Source: Triglochin maritima | Taxonomy: Eukaryota; Streptophyta; Magnoliopsida; Alismatales; Juncaginaceae | NCBI GenBank assembly: GCA_963682175.1 | Contig: OY821791.1 | Span: forward strand, 30,192,326-30,256,325 | DNA length: 64,000 bases | Direction of reading: 5' to 3' | Part shown: positions 47,426 to 58,170 of the stretch, piece by piece | How the letters are laid out: each line of letters begins with the position of its first letter | How positions within the stretch are numbered: the stretch's first letter is position 1 | Program-made: the position numbers and the translations under genes | The notes under the pieces: generated by a model | What the model was told of the DNA's origin: nothing | Seen by the model: only the letters and a program-made list of their open reading frames with translations | The model's database searches: none

Positions 47426-48939
47426 TAAGTGCTACCACAGGAAAGTCATATGGGATTAGGGTGCTGCCCTCATAAAATTCAGGCTTGCTCTTTTAACATT
47501 CGCTTTGTAGTGGATCTCCATTCCGCTCTAAACATGCCCAAGATATCAAAAGATTAAAACATTTATTCGTCACTTGTAAAAATGAAGATTCAACATTTCT
47601 GAAAATACGATTTTTTCTTTCCAACCAAATCAACTAAATAAATGCATTTGTTAAATAAATGCATTTGGTAGTGAGTTTTATTCCCGAATTGATTTTGAAC
47701 CCTTATTCTAAATAAATAGATGTTATTTCTAGCGAAGTTTAAGTCGATATTGGAAGCAAAGTCACAAAAGCTCTCAGAGAAAAAACAAGTGTACAATGAG
47801 TGCTCTGTAGATTTGTTGACGGTGCCCCCATAGGCTACAAATAGCGTCGATGTTGATCACTATTCAACCAACGGATGCCTAAAATGGGTGGCATGTCGCA
47901 ATTTTTTTATGGTTTTGTCTAGCCAGCGTTTTCTTGTGGAAAGAATTTCCAAATTCTCGAATGCCACTTTTTTGCGATCCTCTATATATAACGTGTGTTC
48001 ATTCTTGGCTTTGGCTTTGGCTTTGGCTTTGGCCGAAGTGCGAAGGACGTGGGACTTGTCAAAGACGCTCAATATAACTTATTGAAATTTTACCCGAGAA
48101 CGTATTGAATATGAGCAGCTAACTTTTTTTGCCTACAAATGCATTAAGGTTTAGTCCCCAGTCGAACAAATTTAGGTAATTTGATCTGCAGTTTAATTCA
48201 GTTCACACAGGGTTTTGTGTTTTTATTTTATTTATTTTATAAATTTTCACAAATTTATGCGGAATTAGCACTACTTCTAAGTTCCAATGCTAAATTAACT
48301 TAAAAAACAATTTCTGTCGACAGAAGCACCTTCGTTGGTGAAGACATTTCTCGAAAATATATGGTTATATATTGTAGCCCAAATGCCTATCTTGTTGTGT
48401 CACAATCGCACCCTTTGGCGTTAAACATATTTATGTTTATTTTGTATTTGTGTCTTTGTCTTTAGACTCTTGTCCCAACACTTGAGTTGACAACAGAACA
48501 TAGTGAAATAGAAAGAGAAAAAAACACCTTCAAGCGAACCTGGGTACCATGCTAGCACGGGACTGTTCCAACGACTAGTTTCTTATTTTATTTTTTAAAA
48601 ATTATTAAACTACCACATTCTACCCTGTATAAACTCCTAACATCTCTCGTTCTTTTAAAACAAATCTTTCCAAGTCGTCTCTAATTTTTCTTTAATTGCT
48701 CTGATTTTGGTGAAAAATGACCGAGTTTGAGTAAGAGGTGAAGCATAAAGCTACAAATAGACCATCGATTTCGCGACTCCTTTGATTTTTATTTTTCAGG
48801 TTTTTTATTTTTAGCAGTTAATTTTAGTTAATCAACTATAATCATGATTTTCTTATTTATGGAAAAAAATCATTTTTTGTTTGCATATTTAGTAATTTTC
48901 ATGACTTTAAAAACAGATTCTGAAGATAATAATAGCTCA
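47426..48939. other. Intergenic DNA with a TTGGCT microsatellite
   Basis: About five TTGGCT units lie at 48004-48033. The frames on both strands there (47860-48085) are low-complexity. Otherwise no gene or RNA is recognised. Confidence 0.4.
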
Positions 48940-51060
48940 CAACTCCCTCTTGTTAACCCACCTAAAATCAAAGAGAAAATGTACTACATGTACTAGAAAA
49001 AACTAGTCTAGTATGTGATGATTTTGAGCAAGGACGAGATAATCAGGGTAATCCAACTACTACTTGTAGACCTTAAGATAAGATATATTCGGCTAAGTCA
49101 AGTAGAGAAACCGGTCATTTAGGTAGACATCAACTTTCATGTAAAGTTAAGAATAATCCTGCATCGGTAATAGATTCATGTCAATCGGTTTTAGACACAG
49201 TTAGTGAAACTTTAAATTTCAGAAGATATTGTCCAATTAAATGTAGAGAGATAATTGTTGTTTTCATAATTAAATATGAACTACCATTTAACATATGTGA
49301 ATCTAAAGGTCTTAGGAAAGTAATTCTCTACCGTAATCCGTAATTTAAACCAATTTTTTAGAAAAACACTTAAAATATTGTATTTTTAAATTTGGTAAAA
49401 AAAGAAATCACGATTAGTTATTTTTCATCAATGAACTATAAGGTAACATTAACTAGTGATCTTTGTACCAGTCCAAATAATTATCAATATTATTGTGTAA
49501 CTTCCCATTATCTAGTTGATTAATGGTGTTTAAAATATATATTTGTTTTTTACCTATTTTGCATCCACACACTATCATGATTGTATTTGATCACATTAAA
49601 GATACCATCGTAACAAATAATCTTGAAAATAAAGTTTAAGCAATTGCATTTGATAATGCTGCTAATAATACTTCTTCAATACAAATGCTTATTACTTATT
49701 GCCATCCACCTGTAAATAGTTACTTTTTCATATCAGATGTTTTTGTCGTACTTTGAATTTGGTGGTATAAAATGGACTTGCAATAAGTAAACTTTACTTA
49801 GAAAATGTTTAGGAATGCAATTGCTTATCTAGGTTGCAGTAGTACATCTACATATCAGGAATTTAGAGAAATTTACGCATATAATGAAATTAAGCTTAAG
49901 AAGTTTGAATTAGATGTCCCCATGTATGTAATTATACCTATGAAATGTTAAAATGATGTTATCATTGTAATCTTGCAATCACAAAATTTTATAATGGAAA
50001 ACAAAATGAATACATGTTAAGCAATTTAGATTGGGAAAATTGTAAAATTATGTTAGATATTCTAAATCTTTTTTCAACTTCACCACTAGATTAAGCGCGC
50101 AATATCACCACCATCTCTAAGGTTGAGCAACCGGTTCGACCCAGACATGACCGGATCGGCTCTAGACCCCGGACCGAAGACCGGACCGGTTGGGTTCGGT
50201 CCGGTCCAAAACTGGGTTTTTTATCTTAAATTTTTAAAAAAAAAAGACCGGACTGGACCGGAACCGAATTGACTCCGAATCCCGGACCGAAACCCAGACC
50301 GACCAGTTCGATCCGGTCCAAAATCCAGGACCGGACCGGTTGTTGCTCAACGATACCCACCTCTAACATATTTATATATGAATTACTTGCAATTACTAGA
50401 GTATTTGCAAAATACTGGCAAAATGCTAGATTTTTTGAAATTTTAAATGTAATGATGTTAAGTTTAATAAATATTGGAATCCTCCTTCGTTTAGTTTTTG
50501 TTTAGCTTTGATTATGGATCCTAGATATAAGATTACTGTTTTACAAGATTTCTTGGAACACTTTTTTGAAAATATGATTTAGAAAAATTTCAAAAATCAT
50601 GTAGATAAGTGTAGGTTTTGTTAATCAAATATTTTGAAGAATATGAAAAATTATATAATGTAAATCAAAAGAGTTCATGTTGCTAGTTCATCATCACAAC
50701 CCACCTCCAACTGCAGTGGATCAAGATGATGACGACTCCCAATGGAATTGGTTAAGTCAAAAAATGCAAAATTAATGCAAACTGACACTCAAAATGAATT
50801 AACTTCATATTTAAAAATTGAAGTTGACTTAAATACGAATGAGTTAATTTTTTGAAGTTTTAGGCTGGTGGAGAAAAAACTCAGGTAGGTTCCCACTAGA
50901 CTTTTTATGGCGCGAGACTTAGTATGTCCTCCGACATCAACTGTGGCGTCTGAGGCTACGTTAAGCACAAGTAAACGAGTCTTGTCTGACAAGAGGCAAA
51001 ACTTGTCCGACAAGTCAATCGAGATAAGTGTATGCCTAAATGATTAGATTGACGTGCTGA
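48940..51060 (+). pseudogene. Decayed hAT transposase
   Basis: Scattered frames keep the order of a plant hAT (Ac-like) transposase: a BED-finger remnant with YSAKSSRETGHLGRHQ near 49095-49145, a middle region with a FDNAANN-like block near 49645, and the C-terminal hAT dimerisation domain at about 50795-51030 (reading MARD, then TVASEATLSTSKRVL and an RQNLSDKS-like block). Many stops and a nested MITE (50121-50361) interrupt it. Target site and termini were not found. Confidence 0.6.
50121..50361. mobile_element. GGTCCGG-rich MITE nested in the hAT relic
   Basis: The left end GGTTGAGCAACCGG and the right end CCGGTTGTTGCTCAAC (then GATACCCA) are inverted. Both flanks carry CTCTAA (50115-50120 and 50362-50367), a plausible imperfect 8-bp hAT target duplication. 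The interior is made of GGACCGG/CCGGTCC words. Confidence 0.6.
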
Positions 51061-52242
51061 CAAGAGGCAAAGCTTGTCCGACAAGTCAATTGAGATAAGT
51101 GCCTAAATGATTAGATTGACGTTGAGGACAAATGCAAAACATTAATATTCACGGCAACAACGACGACAAAGATTGAAGACAAATCAGCTAACCATTATGT
51201 TAAATGAGTAATTTTTCCTAATACTTCTTAGGGTTTTTTCATTACTCCTCAGGTTTAGCTAGTCTTCAGGCCTTTTATATATGTAACTAATGTATTATTT
51301 CTTAAATTGAGTCAACAATTATTAGTAAATAAATTGGTTACTTTGGGGAAAAATAAATTGTTCTTTGTGTTTTTGTTAATTCAATTGTGATTGTATACTT
51401 ATTTCAAATTTAAAAAAACAATCGAAAAATCACAACCCGATCCGACCACCCCCAGACCCGGTGCGACTCGACAAGTCACTACTCGGCAGCCGTGGCACAA
51501 CCAAGTCATGTTGTGCTGACACGACACGACCCGATACCCAGGTGTACCTTCAAGGAGGCAAGTGCATCTGCCATTGTACTCTTAGGCAGGGGCAGATCCA
51601 GAATTGTTTTGGGTGAGACAGATTGTCTTCACGTTGGTTGATTTTTTTTGGAGGACCCACAATTTAAGATAATACTTTAAATAAATTAATTAATTAATAT
51701 TTTTGAAAAATATACTTCCTATTTTTAACATTTTTCCAAACTTGAATACATTTAAATTCAAACATCCAATTTTTTTCTTACAATATCCAAACATAAAGCA
51801 TGTGGTTTGGGAAATTTCTGGGCTATTTTGTTCTTAAGTTTAAAATCGATAAAATCTTGACAATTAGAGGAAGTAGGGATGGCAACATACTAGTTCCGGT
51901 TCGAGTACTAGTAGAACCGAAACCAGAACCAGAACCAAATTATAAATTCCATAGCTAAACCGGATCCAGATCGCTTCCCAACATGGGTACCAAGAACCGG
52001 ATCCGTTGGGACCGGATTCAGTACAAAATTTGTATTTTTCAATGGGTTTTTTATGAATTTGATCAAAAAAACGCATCCCAAAAGACTTGTTGAAACCAAT
52101 GGCCTCACAAAGGTTATATAGTTTGGATTTGGAGTGGCAAATTCATTTTTGCCTATGTGGGACTTTACTTTCCACGTAAAATTCATTTTTTCCAAAACAA
52201 TATCCATTCAGCATTTATAGTCACCCAAACCCAAAAAAGGAA
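51061..52242. other. Intergenic DNA with a GGTTCCGG-type MITE relic
   Basis: Around 51876-52020 the sequence opens with 'tagggatggcaa', a common plant hAT-MITE tip, followed by 'ccggttcgag', repeated 'accagaacc' and 'ggatccgttggg' words. A second GC-rich patch lies at 51425-51545. Frames here are artefacts. Confidence 0.45.
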
Positions 52243-53335
52243 TTGAAGATTTATGAAAGTGTTGATGTCCCAACCATCCCAATCACCACTATCTTCCCTA
52301 ACCCTCCCTCACCTAGTCCTACCATCAGACCAACCCCAAACTCTATGAGTTCTCCAAAAACTAAGATAGAGCATAAATCCCCCCACAAAAGAAAAGTTTG
52401 TGTAAAGAAGAGGATCTCAAGGAATATAAATTCACACATTAATAAAACACTTAGTGATGGCTGCTCTTGGTCTTCTAGAAGCCCACCATCTATTAGCCCC
52501 CCACCACTTAGTACTAAAATGTTTGACACTGGAGGTCATCTATCTGATGAAGATCCCAACTACCACTTAGGATCAGATGAGGATGAGTATCATCCTAGAG
52601 TGGAGGATTGCAGTGGAGATGAACCTTCTGAAAGTGGGTTGGAGGAGGATCTAGATGTTGTGGTTAGGGGGGATGGGCTCATATCAATGGAGGTGGATTT
52701 GATTAGGCCAGAATTCTGCATATGGAAGAAGTTCCCCAACAGAGAAATGTTGAAGTTTGCACTCATACAGTATTCAGTCATTAAGGAAAGTGCTATTAAG
52801 TTTTACAAAAGTGATACAAGTAGAGTAATAGAAATGTGTGAGGACAACAAGTGCAAGTGGAGGTGCCACACATCCAAGATTGCTGAGGGTACAGTGTTCC
52901 AAATTAAAACTTTGCAAGACAAGCATACATGTTCTAGTGTCAATAAGGTGGCTTCTAAAGTGGCTAGTAAATCATGGATTGCCCATCACTCCTACCAATG
53001 GTTGCTAAGAGATGACACCTTGACAGTGAAATTTTTCCAGTGGCTTTTGCCTTAGTAAAGGTTGAGAATGAAGATGATTGGTAGTGGTTTTGTGCCTTAC
53101 TGAGGGGGGAAATTGTAAGTGTACAAGGGTTGGTCTTGATTAGTGACAGATTTAAGGGATTGGAGGGAGGAATTGCTTAACATATCCATGAGTCTGAGCA
53201 AGAACTTGCATGAGACATTTGTATAAGAATTTCATAAGGAAATTTAGGGGGGACAACTTGATTGAACTTGTTTGGGGAGCTGCTAGAGCATATACAGAGG
53301 AGGAATTCCGTAGGGTAATGGGAAATCTTATATTG
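52243..53335 (+). pseudogene. MULE transposase (MuDR-like), N-terminal part
   Basis: An open frame of 270 codons begins Pro/Ser-rich with a nuclear-type basic patch, then an acidic linker, then the MuDR zinc-like region (EFCIWKKFPNREMLKFAL, CKWRCH, QDKHTCSSV). After 53055 frames shift but keep transposase motifs (LVLISDRFKGLEGGI; later VYKNFIRKF and LVWGAARAYTEEEFRRV). A stretch between SYQWLL and VKVENEDDW is short compared with complete MULEs, so an internal deletion is likely. The sequence stops near 53335 at the copia insertion. Confidence 0.75.
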
Positions 53336-53339
53336 TTTA

Positions 53340-54547
53340 ACTAAGTTAAGGAATGCATTTTGAAGCTCATCATGTGTATAAGTTTCTTCATTAACACTAG
53401 AATGTGAGTTATCACTATAATATGACTTAGTTGAACATGAATGTGATTTAGTAGAGCAAGAGTTAAAGGATGTCTCACTTCCTTCATCTTGAATTGTCAT
53501 GTAGCACATGTGCGCATATTCCTTTGTTGATGAAGGTGCGGTAGATTGGGATGAAGATAATGACGATGAATCATCCAAAGTAGCCTCAAACCTCTTATCT
53601 TTTCTCTTACTCCTCTCATTTTCTCTCCTTCTCTCCCTTCTCTCATTTTTCTTCTCCTTCTCTTTTCTCTCATTTTCACTTTCCTCCTTCTCCTTCTTCT
53701 TTTCTCTCATTTCACTTCTTCTACCTCTTCTTTCATTCTTTTCTTCTTTATCCTTGTTGAGGTATTTGAAGAAGTCTTGAGCAAGTACCTCAATATCCTC
53801 ATTCTCTCGTCCTCTCCTTGGCTCATCAAATTTTGCATGTAATGCCACGAAGGGTTTGTTTGGAGGATTCCTTCTCCTTTCGATGGTTGATTTGAAGTTC
53901 ATACGCCATCAAATTTCCAACAAGTTCCTCCATCTTTAATTTTGAAAGATCATGCTCCTCTTCAATTGCGACGACTTTATCTTCTCAATCGTTGCTAAGC
54001 GACCGGAGGAACTTCTTTGTCATCTCTCCTTCATTGATTTTTCTTCCAAGGACAAAAAGAGAGTTAGTGATATCGGTGAAGCGAGTGTTCATTTCGCTTA
54101 TGTTATCACCAATTTGCATAGAAAAAATCTCATATTTATGCATGAGGAGACTAATGTGAATTTCTTTAGTTTTGCTATCACCTTCATAATGCATTTGCAA
54201 TCTATGTCATATTTCAAAAGCACTCTCACAACCCCTAATTCTATTGTATTCACCCTCATAAAGACCACAATAAAGAATATTCATGATTTTTGAGTTCATC
54301 TCAGTTTCTTTTATTCTGGGCCTAGAAAGTGAATCTAATTCATCTTCATTTAGGAGTGTGTTGGGATTTTGAAGAAACATCCAGTACTTAAGGTCATTAG
54401 ATATTAGGAATATTTTCATCATATTCTTCCAATAATCATAATTTGACATATTTAACAAAGGAAGTCTAGTGGTGCACAATCCCTCTACATGATTAGACGT
54501 TGAAGGCATGCTAAAAATATGATTAAGTATGCAATTTAGCTCACAAG
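53340..54547 (-). pseudogene. Copia gag (UBN2-like) remnant with Lys/Glu/Arg-rich tract
   Basis: Reading minus from 54547: a short N-terminal gag block (NYDYWKNMMKIFL), the UBN2 core in a second frame (53985-54200: LLMHKYEIFSMQ, DITNSL), and a third frame (53902 downward) that passes into an extreme Lys/Glu/Arg-rich run of about 80 residues where copia Gag normally has its CCHC knuckle. An Asp/Ser-rich stretch and the start of the pre-protease region follow. Stops near 54201 and 53983 and a frame change near 53900 break it. The tract corresponds to a CT-rich simple sequence at 53600-53760 on the plus strand. Confidence 0.7.
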
Positions 54548-54559
54548 CCTCTGATACCA
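54548..54559 (-). other. Primer-binding site complementary to initiator tRNA-Met
   Basis: TGGTATCAGAGG on the minus strand lies two bases inside the LTR. It matches the 3' end complement of plant initiator tRNA-Met (11 of 12), as usual in copia elements, and fixes the orientation. Confidence 0.9.
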
Positions 54560-54561
54560 AA

Positions 54562-56067
54562 TGTAGGATCGTAAGGTTCTCTAATTCTAATAACTTTTAC
54601 GTTAATTACTTACTTGTTTAAGCAATCAAGAATATGCATCGGAATTAAAAACTAAACAAGCAAGTGAAGAGGAAATGAGCAAACCACAAAGAGACGGGGG
54701 ATTTTTATAGAGGTTCGGCACCCCCACCTGGGTCCTAGTCCTCTCTTAAGAGCTCCGCTAGGATCATCGAGCTCCGCTCACGAATTCACTAACCACTCCC
54801 CGTTCCGGGCCGGGAGAGAACACTTTTACAATCTTCAAACTCGCGAACAAGCCTCGTTGAACTTGGTTCCTCCTCTCACAATCTGAGCGGGATGTATCGG
54901 GCTTTCACCGAAACCTTTACTTGACTTTGATAGCAATAAACTTGAGTGGGACAATCATTCTATGAACTTGAGCACACTTGAGAAAGATAGGAATTGACCT
55001 TAAGTGTTTAAATTGAAGCTTTGAGTGTTTGGAATGATCTCTCTAATGTAGGAGGCAAATATGTGTAGGAGAGTTGTGTTAAAGTGTGTTGGGAACACCT
55101 ATTTATAAGCTCTAAGTGAGTTATAACCGTTGGGACTAGTTTGCTAAGTGTTTGTGGAAGAAACACAAAACAGAAAATAGTATGACCCAAAAGTGAATGA
55201 GTTTAATCGACCGGATCAGACTGAACGGTCGACCGTTAGGCAAATTTGAACTCAGTTCGGTCGACCGATCAAGGTGTGGTCGACCGGATCAGGCTATAAC
55301 CTAGGTACACTTAAGTTATCGGTCGAACACCGAAATAGGTTCGGTCGACCAAAAAGTAACAGACTCTACGGGGTTGACAAACATGATCATATTTGGTCGA
55401 CCAAAACAAGTTCTACGGTCGACCGAAAAGCAACAGACACTTTGGGTTTGTCAAGACATCATGAGTTCAATCGACCAAACAAGGTCCCCGGTCGAGCGAT
55501 AGGAAAAATATATTTTGGGGTATTTGTAAATAATACGAATACAATTGTTGGTATAATACGGCAATTCTAATGGTCGGAAATTTGTGTTGACTCGGTCGAC
55601 CAAAAAGGTCTGGACGGTCGACCAAAACCGGGCAGTACAACACTAACAGAATAATTAATCACTCGGTCGACCGAACGGTCTGTTTTAGTCGACCGAATGT
55701 AGGCAGACAGTTTAGGTTAAGTGTTTTCCGGTCTAAGTTCGGGTGATCTATTGAAGTCCAAATTATATGAAATTTTGTGTGTGACTTCTATAGGCAACCT
55801 CGTATGTATGTTAGTTGATTTTAGCTCAAGTATATTCAATTTACACAATGTTCCTAAAACTCAAAGAAAGCAAGATTACATGTCTTCAATATAGCTTTAA
55901 TACATGTATTGACTTGATTTCCTTTCTTCCTTGAGTCTTGATCACCTGTAGAGGTTAGCACAAAGAAATATATATGCAATGCAATATGTGTGTTATTGTA
56001 CATTGATTATAATTAAGATTGTGTTGATTAAATCATCAAAACATAGATTAAGGCCAAAAAGGCAACA
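54562..56067 (-). repeat. 5' LTR of the copia element, with clustered TCGGTCGACCGA palindromes
   Basis: 1506 bp, TGTAGGATCG...GGCAACA. Between 55200 and 55690 the palindrome core GGTCGACC occurs about ten times, often degraded; the same cluster is in the solo LTR at 32760-33260. Confidence 0.9.
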
Positions 56068-56520
56068 AGGTGGACAACCCAACTAGAAGATGTATTGTGG
56101 AGTTGGATGTGGGAAGTTGCACATGTAGAAAATGGCAACTTACTGGGCTACCATGTAGCCATGCAACAGCCTTCATTCGGACAATTAGGGGTGTTGTGTG
56201 GTAAAAATATGTTAAACCATTCTACTATACATATAGGTACAAGCTGGCATATGGTGGGAGCATTTCACCACTTCCAGACAGAAGTCGATGGAAGTGTTTG
56301 GAGCTTGGCATCAAATGTAAGGCACCAGATGCAACTAGGCCACCTGGGAGGCCAAGGAAGAAGAGGTTGTGACCTCATGACGAGCCAAACCAAATAAAAA
56401 GGACCCACAGATGCAAGAGGTGCAGACAGATAGGTCACCAAGCCAGAACATGTAAGGAGTCCATTCGAGGTTCACAACATTCAAGTACCATGTATAATCA
56501 CCTTTACAACTTAAATATCA
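56068..56520 (+). pseudogene. MULE transposase, C-terminal part with SWIM finger and zinc knuckle
   Basis: Directly after the LTR the MULE reading resumes with VDNPTRRC, then a SWIM finger CTCRKWQLTGLPCSH (about 56115-56160), a Pro/Arg-rich PGRPRKKR stretch, and a zinc knuckle CKRCRQIGHQARTC (about 56412-56455). In-frame stops lie near 56205 and 56368. About 150 residues normally found between the two halves are absent, so DNA was lost at or after the copia insertion. Confidence 0.8.
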
Positions 56521-57337
56521 ATTTTTTCTCAGTTTAATGTTGCCCTATTTTAATGATAATGTTACCTTTATTGCCAATGCTCCTCCCACGCAGAAGACTT
56601 CCACAACTAACTTGGAGGGTGGGAAGCGCAAGAAGGGAAGGTGAATACATAGTATCTTTTTTTAGTATGAGTTGGAGGGTCATAATCTGATTTAGTTGAT
56701 AATAACCAACTTCTTGTCCAGACGCAAAACACTAGTAGCGCAACCATCACAAAACTAGTGCAGAAGCAGCAACACCAAGTGCACACGCAACAACCATAAG
56801 TGCACAACCATCACAAAGTCATGTACCTGCAGAGGCTGCACTTGGCTCTGAGATGTTGGTGACATACAAAGAATTGTTGGAGGCTGGATACACAAAAAAG
56901 AGGTTGTTGACGCAATTTCATCTTGTAACCTGACTGTTTATTTGTTAGCATTACTTGAACTTGCAGCATTTTGTAACCCGACTGTTTAGTTTGTTAGCAT
57001 TTTGTCAAACAGATTTCATGTGGTATCCAGGTGTAACATTTTTTGTTGTCCACTTTGTCAAACCCGACTATTTCTTGTTGTCCACTTTACTTTATTTGTG
57101 TGGTATCCAGTTGTAACATTTCAAACAAATTTAAACCCTTGCCTTCTTAATCGAAGAACACCAACTAAATGGAAGAAATTCAAACAAATTTCATTGGAAG
57201 AACACCAACCAATTTAATATCGCACATCCATTAACAAAAGAAACACAACAACACACATTCAGACAATACCTACGATACTACAACAACAACCACACCCATC
57301 AACAAAAGAAATACCCTTGCACTAACAACCATATAAC
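56521..57337. other. Gap between the two MULE-associated genes
   Basis: It contains repeated 'tgtaacattt...gttgtccacttt' words (57010-57125) and no supported gene. It probably holds the 3' ends of the MULE transposase and the GRF gene, which converge here. Confidence 0.45.
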
Positions 57338-57887
57338 CTAAACATTGCCTAGACCAAACACACAAACAACAACAACAGTCAAAGCCACTCCGCAAGCCAT
57401 TCCTAGCCAAAAGACTTTGTCATTGCACCAAGCATCGCCCGAGAAAGATTTCAAAGCTAATTGATGCAACTCCCACAATGTCAACTCATTCATCCTTGCA
57501 TGCGAGGCAAACGATTCAATCTTTTGCTCAAGGGAATCCAGTTTTGCAGCAATCTTCTCTTCAAGTCTTGATATCTCAATTGTAAAATTATTCTCTTCTA
57601 TACGAACCCGATCAATCCATAAGAAAAGCCCACAAGTACACCCATTCTGCGATAAGCAATCTTCACTTAGGCATTTGAACAAACACCAGACGTGCATTGA
57701 AATCGTGAAGAAGAAATCTTACTGTGTAATTACGGCAACTCCAAAACCTCCTTCCAACGGTGTTGGCCTTGCCGAAGACACACACGACTGCGGGCAACCC
57801 ACATCTACATTCCGGAGGTACCACTCCGGAAGAACCCGTCGAGCCATTGTGCTCACCGGTACTCCTCGCCTTGGGATTCATCGTCAA
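57338..57887 (-). CDS. GRF-type zinc-finger protein with coiled coil and C-terminal membrane segment
   Basis: Two overlapping minus-strand frames (57663-57887 and 57338-57697) together give the plant GRF pattern: CRCGLPAVV, then GRRFWSC, then after the frame change GCTCGLFLWID, a Glu/Lys/Leu heptad region (EEKIAAKLDSLEQKIESF) and a hydrophobic C-terminal segment (GMACGVALTVVVVCVFG). The frame change near 57665-57715 is either a very short intron (a GTAAG donor is present) or a frameshift. Such small GRF proteins are common in plants, often next to MULE transposases. The role is unknown; nucleic-acid binding is inferred from the GRF finger. Confidence 0.6.
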
Positions 57888-57957
57888 ACAAAAGAAATAA
57901 TGGAGAACAATGAGGAATGACCGGTCAACTATTGCTTTCCGACTTAAACATCGTCAG

Positions 57958-58170
57958 GGAGGAGTGAGGTGAAGGTCGATGATGAGTGAGGTGAAGGTCG
58001 ACGATGAGTGAGTTGATGGTCGATGATGAGTGAAGTGAAGGTCAAGGAGGAGTGAGGTGAAGGGCGACTGGGAGGGGGAATTTAGGGTTTGGGGGTTAAG
58101 GATTTGGGGGTTTAGGGTGGACGAGTAAACGATGTTTAGGGATTTTGGGGTTTAAGGTGAAGGTCGAGTG
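57958..58170 (+). repeat. Tandem repeat, unit GAGTGAGGTGAAGGTCGAYGAT
   Basis: Five or six diverged units of about 24 bp are followed by a 'gggtttaggg'-rich stretch (58081-58160). It lies at the presumed promoter side of the GRF gene, near the outer end of the second MULE. Confidence 0.75.

Larger units (their letters stand above)
53336..56067 (-). mobile_element. Truncated Ty1/copia retrotransposon inserted in the MULE
   Basis: Minus orientation: 5' LTR 54562-56067, then a primer site, then gag reading down to about 53340, where the element stops. Protease, integrase, reverse transcriptase and the second LTR are missing. It belongs to the same family as the solo LTR at 32120-33625 (equal LTR length and sequence). 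MULE transposase sequence adjoins both sides. Confidence 0.85.

Noticed and set aside
47860..48085. Small genes on both strands over the TTGGCT repeat
   Set aside because: Low-complexity frames created by a hexamer repeat (Ala/Lys on one strand, Leu/Ala on the other) with no other support.
53508..53780. Ser/Leu/Phe-rich plus-strand frame that looks like a membrane protein
   Set aside because: Opposite strand of the Lys/Glu/Arg-rich gag tract; hydrophobicity comes from the CT-rich simple sequence.
55274..55570. 98-codon plus-strand frame with repeated Asp/Arg/Pro
   Set aside because: Falls within the copia LTR palindrome cluster; a repeat artefact.
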